Positions 6,950 to 11,011 of a stretch of DNA of 11,011 nt are shown piece by piece. This stretch comes from an uncultured Clostridia bacterium. Its GTDB lineage: Bacteria > Bacillota > Clostridia > Oscillospirales > Acutalibacteraceae. Position numbers and translations under genes: made by a program. The stretch is from the NCBI GenBank assembly GCA_947565265.1, contig CANOFK010000017.1, forward strand, positions 1 through 11,011, given 5' to 3'. Each line of letters begins with the position of its first letter. The first letter of the stretch is position 1. The notes below the pieces were generated by a model. The model searched no databases. It was not told where the DNA came from and saw only the letters and a list, made by a program, of their open reading frames with translations.

Positions 6950-6987
6950 ATTATACCGGAAGGAACATGACAATATTATGTCATGTT
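6950..6987 (-). promoter_or_regulatory. Candidate promoter and operator dyad for the small minus-strand gene
   Basis: On the minus strand a perfect TATAAT (complement of 6950-6955) lies about 35 bases upstream of the small gene's ATG. At the usual -35 distance the sequence is only TAATAT, a poor box. Overlapping that place is a perfect 9+9 base inverted repeat, AACATGACA (6964-6972) and TGTCATGTT (6979-6987), with a 6-base spacer. A good -10 with a weak -35 under a dyad suggests control by a dimeric regulator, activator or repressor. I could not assign the dyad to a known regulator. The remaining part of the gap (6988-7071) has short GC inverted repeats (for example GCCCGT 7041-7046 with ACGGGC 7066-7071) but no gene that I can support. 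Confidence 0.5.
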
Positions 6988-7071
6988 TGGCGCGTAGGCC
7001 AGGCTCCTCACAAAAAATTGGACCGGGAAGGGCAGGGTGTGCCCGTAGGGGGCGAAATGCGGCCGACGGGC

Positions 7072-7100
7072 TTGCAATTCCGGCCCATTTGGTATATGAT
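7072..7100 (+). promoter_or_regulatory. Sigma-A-type promoter for the phosphodiesterase gene
   Basis: TTGCAA (7072-7077) and TATGAT (7095-7100) are separated by exactly 17 bases. The -10 matches consensus at five of six positions and the -35 at four. Transcription would start near 7107, leaving a leader of about 23 bases that contains the ribosome site GGGAGG (7119-7124). Confidence 0.7.
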
Positions 7101-7129
7101 GGAGGAAAACCAGAAAACGGGAGGACGCT

Positions 7130-8077
7130 ATGGGTTTAGAAGAACTACAGGCAGTGGGCATGGCGGGTACACCGGTGCTGCTGGTGATCGTACTGGTGGC
7201 ATTGGCCGCGGTGCTGGTATGGCTTTGGCTGATTGCGCCGCAGTTGTGGCGGCGGCCGGGCTTTGGGCTATTCAGGGCGTTTGACTATGCCCACCGGGGG
7301 CTGCACGACCTGGAAAAGGGGGTGCCGGAGAACTCGATAAAGGCTTTCCGGCTGGCGGAACTGGCCGGCTATGGCATGGAGTTTGACTTGCAACTGACGA
7401 AAGACGGGCAGGTGGTGGTGCACCATGACCCCCACCTGGAACGCAGTTGCGGGTCGCAACGGGTGATAGCGGAGATGACCTACAAGGAGCTGAAGGGCTA
7501 CCGGCTGTTTGGCACCCAGGAGCGTGTCCCCCTCTTCCGGGAGGTGTTGGGGGCCCTGGAGGGGAGTACCCCGCTGATTATCGAACTGAAGGGCTATAAC
7601 GACCCGGCCCAGTTGTGTACGCTGGTTATGGAGGAACTGAAGGGCTACCATGGGCCTTACTGTGTGGAGTCCTTTGACCCGCGGATTGTGCGGTGGTTCC
7701 GGGTGAACCGGCCGGAGGTGGTGCGGGGACAACTGATGGGCCGTTTCAGGAAGGGCGACGACGGCCTTAACCGCTGGCAGGCCTTTTGTGGGCGCAACCT
7801 ATTGACCAACTGGTACACCCGCCCCCATTTTGAGGCATACCACCTGCAAACCAGGGACATACCGGCCATGCACGCGGTGAGGGCGGTATTTGGGATGCAG
7901 GAGGCCAGTTGGACGATCCGCACCCTGGAGGAGTACCAGCGGGCAAAGGGCCTGGGTAGCCTGTGCATCTTTGAACATATCCTGCCGGCGGCAGGGCAGG
8001 GGGAGAAGGGGCGGCTGGCCGCAGGGCCGGGGGAGAGCCCTTGCGTAACGGTGGCAAGCCGGGACGGGCAATCGTAA
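7130..8077 (+). CDS. Membrane-anchored glycerophosphodiester phosphodiesterase family protein
   Basis: GDPD enzymes hydrolyse glycerophosphodiesters to glycerol-3-phosphate and an alcohol. The 315-residue product starts with one hydrophobic segment (about residues 14-36, VLLVIVLVALAAVLVWLWLI), then a TIM-barrel GDPD domain (about 50-284). Visible active-site residues are His55-Arg56 in AHRG, Glu67 in PENS, Glu84 and Asp86 in EFDLQLTKDG, His98 in VHHD, and Glu152 with Lys154 in LIIELKG. These cover the catalytic histidines and the metal ligands. The domain closes with ASWTIRTLEEY. The last 31 residues (285-315) are glycine/alanine-rich and not part of the usual fold. ATG 7130 follows GGGAGG by 5 bases. 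It appears to be a single-gene unit with its own promoter and terminator. The substrate, whether lipid head group or teichoic acid, cannot be told from sequence. Confidence 0.92.
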   Translation: MGLEELQAVGMAGTPVLLVIVLVALAAVLVWLWLIAPQLWRRPGFGLFRAFDYAHRGLHDLEKGVPENSIKAFRLAELAGYGMEFDLQLTKDGQVVVHHDPHLERSCGSQRVIAEMTYKELKGYRLFGTQERVPLFREVLGALEGSTPLIIELKGYNDPAQLCTLVMEELKGYHGPYCVESFDPRIVRWFRVNRPEVVRGQLMGRFRKGDDGLNRWQAFCGRNLLTNWYTRPHFEAYHLQTRDIPAMHAVRAVFGMQEASWTIRTLEEYQRAKGLGSLCIFEHILPAAGQGEKGRLAAGPGESPCVTVASRDGQS

Positions 8078-8078
8078 A

Positions 8079-8113
8079 AAAACAGCCGGGCAGGGTGACT
8101 GCCTGGCTGTTTT
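8079..8113. terminator. Bidirectional terminator between the phosphodiesterase gene and tldE
   Basis: AACAGCCGGGCAG (8081-8093) pairs with CTGCCTGGCTGTT (8099-8111) over 13 bases, with one G-U pair and a GGTGA loop. On the + strand it starts right after the phosphodiesterase stop and ends in TTTT. On the minus strand it is followed by seven Ts, making it a strong terminator for the tldD-tldE transcript, about 60 bases past the tldE stop. Confidence 0.9.
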
Positions 8114-8172
8114 GCTATAAACCGGCCCCGGCTATGGGGCGGCGATGGGTGGCTGCCTTAGGGCAGGGCGGC

Positions 8173-9453
8173 TTAGCCGATACCGGCAACGCTCACCTGG
8201 TCAATGCGCAAGCCGTAAGGGCCGCTGTAATGGGACGCCTCGTAGCGGTCCTGGGAGAACTGTAGGGCAGTCTGGCAGTCGAACAGGCTGCCGTTGATGG
8301 AACCGCCGGTGACCGGGGTGGCCTTGCCGTCCTCGATCAGATAGGCCAGACGGATTTCGCCCCCAAAGTGGCCGCTCATGGAATCCATCTGAAAATCGGA
8401 GAAAGTGACGGCCCACAGGCAGGGCCCGGCCTTCAGCTCCTCAAAGGGCTTGCCGGTGTTCAGGCAGCGGCCCTTGCGGTACAGGCCGGTGGGGCGCAGG
8501 CCCAGGTACCGGCAAAACCGGTTGTTGCCATGGATGGTTTTCAGCACGCCCTCCCGCAGCAGGGGCAGGTCCTCCATGGGGACGCCCTCTTCGCTGTAGG
8601 GCTCGGTGGCACACAGGTCCAGGTCCAGTTTAGCACCGGCAACGGCATCCCCCTGTACGGCGTCGCCCACCTGCCAGGTGGAGTATTGGGGGTAGATCAT
8701 GTGGGCGGCGGAGCGGTCCATATAATAGGAGAGCACGGTAGCTACCGCGTCGCCGCAAAGGACCACGTCGTACCGGCCGCTTTTCAAGATGCGCTGGGCC
8801 CGGGCACGGTCCCGGACAAAGGTAAGGGCCTGGGCAACTTTTTGGGACAAGGCCCCGGTGTCCAGGCTGTCATAGGAGAAGGTGTTGTGGATCTCCACAT
8901 CCTCCGGCTCCCGGCACTGGACGACAAACTCCCCGTTGGTGCGGGCGTCGGTATAGGAGATATCCGTGCCGGTTGAGGAGAGGATGTGCCGCCGGGTGTG
9001 CACCACAAAAACCTCGGCCGAGTTTACAAAGGCATCGGCCTGGACATCCGCCGCAAACAGCGCCTGGGCCATTTTGCCCGCGCTTTCTGCCAGGGGGGAT
9101 GTGGCCAGCGGGCCGGCCTTTTCCTTTAGGGGGGCCTGTACCGGGGCGGGCAGGTCATAGTAGGGGTTGGTGGCAAACTGGGCGGCGTAGTAGGCCCCGT
9201 CCAGTTCCTTCCGCAGTTGGGCATCGTCCATGGACTCCAGCAGCGTTACACTGGTAAAGCCCCGCAGGGGCTGGCCTTCGGGTTGTTCCACATCCCGGAA
9301 AACCGTTACCACGAACTTTCGGACATCCTTCAGGCGGCGGGTGTCCAGTTGCTTTTTTACAAAGAACAACTCGGCGGTTTCCTCGGTGGTGTCGTTGATA
9401 CGCCACAGGCTGACGCCGCAGTCCTGTAGGGCGCTTTTAATGCGTTCAATCAT
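8173..9453 (-). CDS. tldE: TldE/PmbA-type subunit of the TldD/TldE metalloprotease
   Basis: TldE is the non-catalytic partner of TldD in a peptide-degrading heterodimer; in Escherichia coli the pair matures microcin B17 and degrades CcdA. The 426-residue product shows the TldD/PmbA fold: an N-terminal domain with STGTDISYTDARTNGEFVVQC, and a C-terminal domain with EGVPMEDLPLLREGVLKTIHGNNRFCRYLGLRPTG and a closing GGSINGSLFDCQTALQFSQD. There is no HExxxH zinc motif, which separates it from the catalytic TldD upstream. It is somewhat shorter than the roughly 450-residue Escherichia coli protein. ATG 9453 follows AAGGAGGT, which overlaps the tldD stop codon, so the two genes (12 bases apart) are almost certainly co-translated. 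The annotation as tldE rather than a second tldD rests on the missing zinc motif. Confidence 0.88.
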   Translation of the reverse strand: MIERIKSALQDCGVSLWRINDTTEETAELFFVKKQLDTRRLKDVRKFVVTVFRDVEQPEGQPLRGFTSVTLLESMDDAQLRKELDGAYYAAQFATNPYYDLPAPVQAPLKEKAGPLATSPLAESAGKMAQALFAADVQADAFVNSAEVFVVHTRRHILSSTGTDISYTDARTNGEFVVQCREPEDVEIHNTFSYDSLDTGALSQKVAQALTFVRDRARAQRILKSGRYDVVLCGDAVATVLSYYMDRSAAHMIYPQYSTWQVGDAVQGDAVAGAKLDLDLCATEPYSEEGVPMEDLPLLREGVLKTIHGNNRFCRYLGLRPTGLYRKGRCLNTGKPFEELKAGPCLWAVTFSDFQMDSMSGHFGGEIRLAYLIEDGKATPVTGGSINGSLFDCQTALQFSQDRYEASHYSGPYGLRIDQVSVAGIG

Positions 9454-9465
9454 TTCATTACCTCC

Positions 9466-10878
9466 TTAGCCCAAGCGGATGCGGGCTTTCATATAGGGCC
9501 CGCCGTCCGAAACCTTGACCCATTCCTTGTAACCCTTGCCGCAGAACCCGGAGCCGGAGAGTTCCAGCCCGGAGCCCATCATGCTGACGGATTTCAGCAG
9601 GTCCGGCACGTAGCCGGTTAGGACGATGGGGGAGAAAACCTTCCCGGTGAGTTTGCCGTCCTTGATCTCTTTTGCCACGGAAACCATGCACTGGATGCCC
9701 CAGTTTTTGGGGTCTTCCATGCCGGACATGGGCTGTTGCAGCAAAAAGCCGTAGCCGATGGAGGCGATCATCTCCTCTACGCTGTGGGAGCCGGGTTCAA
9801 AATAGGTGTTGGTCATACGGGTGTATGCCTTGCGCTCGTAGCTTTCCCGGCGGCCGTTGCCGGTGGGCTTTACGCCCAGCCGGGCGGCGCTGAGGGCATC
9901 GCACATACCGGTTTTCAGCACGCCTTTGTCAATGACCACCGTATCGCCAGTAAGGGTGCCCTCGTCGTCAAAGAACATGGTGGCGGCCTCGTCTACGGCG
10001 CTGCCGTCATGCATGGTGACCAGCCCGCTGGCCACATACTTGCCTACATGGCTTTTGCCCAGGGCCCGGTCTTTGACGAACATATCCATCTCCACCCCGT
10101 GGCCGAAGGCCTCGTGGACGATCATGCCGGTGGTGGCGGGGTCGCAGACGCAGTCGTACTCGCCGGGAGGGATGGGCTGGCTGTCCAGCAGGGCCAGGGT
10201 TTCGCCGGCGACCTTCTCGACGGCGGATTCTACGTGGTCCAACACCTCGGCGCCGCCCAGATTGGAGAAGGGCTGGTAGCTGGCTTTGATCTCCTGGCCG
10301 CGGGCAGCCAGCATACTCAGGGTGCAGGTGGTCCACATCAGGGTCTGGTCCAGGTCACGGTTTTCGCTGAGGAACACCTTGCGGCAGCAGCGGTAGGCCG
10401 TGCTCAGGCTGGCATCCATAATGCGGCTATCCTGGGCCAGGGCTTTTTCCCGGATGGACCGCAGCTTGCTGATGATGGCCTCATCCCCCAGGGCACGGGG
10501 GTCTACCCGGAAGGGGGAAACCTTGCACAGGGTGGCGGGCTCATCGGCGGGGAGGGGCGTGGGCAGGGGCTGGGCATCGCCCAAAGCGGCGTTTTGGGCA
10601 GCCAGGCGCTCTTTCAGGGTGGCGGCGATCTCCGCGACCCGGTCCTCGCCAAAGCGGTTGAAGGAGTACTCGGCGCAGCCTATGCCGTCGAACACCCGCA
10701 CCACAAAGCCCGTGCCGCCGCCAAAGCCGCTGGCATCAATATTCACGCCGCTGCGGTTGATGCTCCAGCGGCGGGCGGCATCCTCTACGGCCAGGACGCT
10801 GGCGTAGGGGTAATCCTTCCGCAGCTCCTTTACCAGCGCCCGCAGGGCCGGCTTGGCCGAATCAATGGAAGAAAACAC
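9466..10878 (-). CDS. tldD: Zinc metalloprotease subunit TldD
   Basis: TldD is the catalytic half of the TldD/TldE protease, which cuts unfolded peptides inside the cell. The 470-residue product has the N-terminal domain (SINRSGVNIDASGFGGGTGFVVRV) and the zinc motif HEAFGH (His255, Glu256, His260) followed by GVEMDMF. The C-terminal block SGSGFCGKG holds Cys446, placed like the third zinc ligand of the family. Other family blocks are DDEGTLTGDTVVIDKGVLKTGMCD, GNGRRESY and RMTNTYFEPG. The gene starts with GTG 10878. AAGGAGG lies 8 bases upstream (complement of 10887-10891 for its core), and no nearer ATG fits the conserved N-terminus. A near-consensus promoter with an internal dyad precedes it. 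No modified-peptide biosynthesis gene or toxin-antitoxin pair is visible in this window, so its natural substrate is unknown. Confidence 0.93.
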   Translation of the reverse strand: MFSSIDSAKPALRALVKELRKDYPYASVLAVEDAARRWSINRSGVNIDASGFGGGTGFVVRVFDGIGCAEYSFNRFGEDRVAEIAATLKERLAAQNAALGDAQPLPTPLPADEPATLCKVSPFRVDPRALGDEAIISKLRSIREKALAQDSRIMDASLSTAYRCCRKVFLSENRDLDQTLMWTTCTLSMLAARGQEIKASYQPFSNLGGAEVLDHVESAVEKVAGETLALLDSQPIPPGEYDCVCDPATTGMIVHEAFGHGVEMDMFVKDRALGKSHVGKYVASGLVTMHDGSAVDEAATMFFDDEGTLTGDTVVIDKGVLKTGMCDALSAARLGVKPTGNGRRESYERKAYTRMTNTYFEPGSHSVEEMIASIGYGFLLQQPMSGMEDPKNWGIQCMVSVAKEIKDGKLTGKVFSPIVLTGYVPDLLKSVSMMGSGLELSGSGFCGKGYKEWVKVSDGGPYMKARIRLG

Positions 10879-10913
10879 AAATATGGCCTCCTTTATGCAT
10901 TTAGTATGATCGT

Positions 10914-10942
10914 ATTGTACCTCAACAGGTGAGGTTTGTCAA
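10914..10942 (-). promoter_or_regulatory. tldD-tldE promoter with inverted repeat in the spacer
   Basis: On the minus strand a perfect TTGACA (complement of 10937-10942) and TACAAT (complement of 10914-10919) are separated by exactly 17 bases. Inside the spacer, ACCTCA (10919-10924) and TGAGGT (10930-10935) form a perfect 6+6 base inverted repeat around ACAGG. A dimeric repressor bound here would block polymerase. MerR-type activators also bind spacers, but usually spacers of 19-20 bases. The predicted start is near 10907, giving a leader of about 28 bases. Confidence 0.75.
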
Positions 10943-10995
10943 GGCTGGCTTGGGGCGGGGGTGTGTCCATAAAGAAGAGTTAATGACGAAATTTT

Positions 10996-11011
10996 GGCCT
11001 CCGGCGGTTTA
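10996..11011 (-). repeat. Fragment resembling the first part of the topA-trmFO repeat unit
   Basis: Read on the minus strand, the last 16 bases of the window are TAAACCGCCGGAGGCC. The junction of repeat units 1 and 2 (2419-2434) reads TAAGCCGCCGGAGGCG, 14 of 16 identical with the differences at an A/G and the final base. The window ends here, so it cannot be told whether a full unit continues. The stretch 10943-10995 between it and the tldD promoter shows nothing else that I can support. Confidence 0.4.

Noticed and set aside
6967..7284. A 105-codon + strand frame spanning the gap before the phosphodiesterase gene
   Set aside because: It overlaps the phosphodiesterase start in another frame, crosses the dyad and the promoter, and has no conserved content.
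9736..10932. A 398-codon open frame on the + strand
   Set aside because: It is the antisense of tldD, runs through the tldD promoter, and is low in complexity (Gly, Ala, His, Gln) with no recognisable motif.
10919..10935. The tldD spacer dyad as a SoxR/MerR-type site
   Set aside because: The CCTCA/TGAGG arms recall SoxR boxes, but the spacing and the 17-base promoter spacer do not fit the 19-20 base spacer typical of MerR-family targets.

Overview
The window looks like chromosomal DNA from a GC-rich member of the Bacillota, class Clostridia, most likely a gut-type Oscillospirales/Ruminococcaceae-like organism. This rests on gene content and order (dprA, topA, trmFO, plsX, rnc, then an Elp3-like radical SAM gene), on the folate-dependent TrmFO, on the strong AGGAGG ribosome sites, and on the very G-rich coding strand. 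I cannot name a genus from the sequence alone.

Layout. Positions 1-6766 hold one co-directional housekeeping block on the + strand: the 3' end of dprA (winged-helix tail), topA (type IA topoisomerase with three zinc fingers), a 330-base intergenic stretch filled with an imperfect tandem repeat and a 32-base hairpin, then trmFO, plsX, rnc and an uncharacterised radical SAM gene. From trmFO onward the genes are tightly spaced and probably form one transcript. That transcript ends at a bidirectional terminator at 6767-6803. On the opposite strand of the same terminator lies a 31-codon open reading frame with a good ribosome site and a TATAAT box, preceded by a 9+9 base dyad. A glycerophosphodiester phosphodiesterase with an N-terminal membrane anchor follows on the + strand with its own promoter. 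It converges, across a second bidirectional terminator, on a two-gene minus-strand operon encoding the TldD/TldE (PmbA) metalloprotease pair. The tldD promoter is near consensus and carries an inverted repeat exactly in the spacer between its -35 and -10 boxes.

How the genes work together. The + strand block covers DNA uptake/recombination (DprA), DNA supercoiling (TopA), tRNA T-loop methylation (TrmFO), the first step of phospholipid synthesis (PlsX) and double-stranded RNA processing (RNase III). The GDPD probably recycles glycerophosphodiesters or remodels lipid or teichoic acid at the membrane. TldD/TldE is a peptide-processing protease with no peptide precursor gene visible here. No phage, transposase, CRISPR array, tRNA or rRNA was seen. 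I found no clear evidence of a wholly new multi-gene system. The best leads are the small minus-strand gene with its dyad, the structured tandem repeat after topA, and the operator-like dyad in the tldD promoter.
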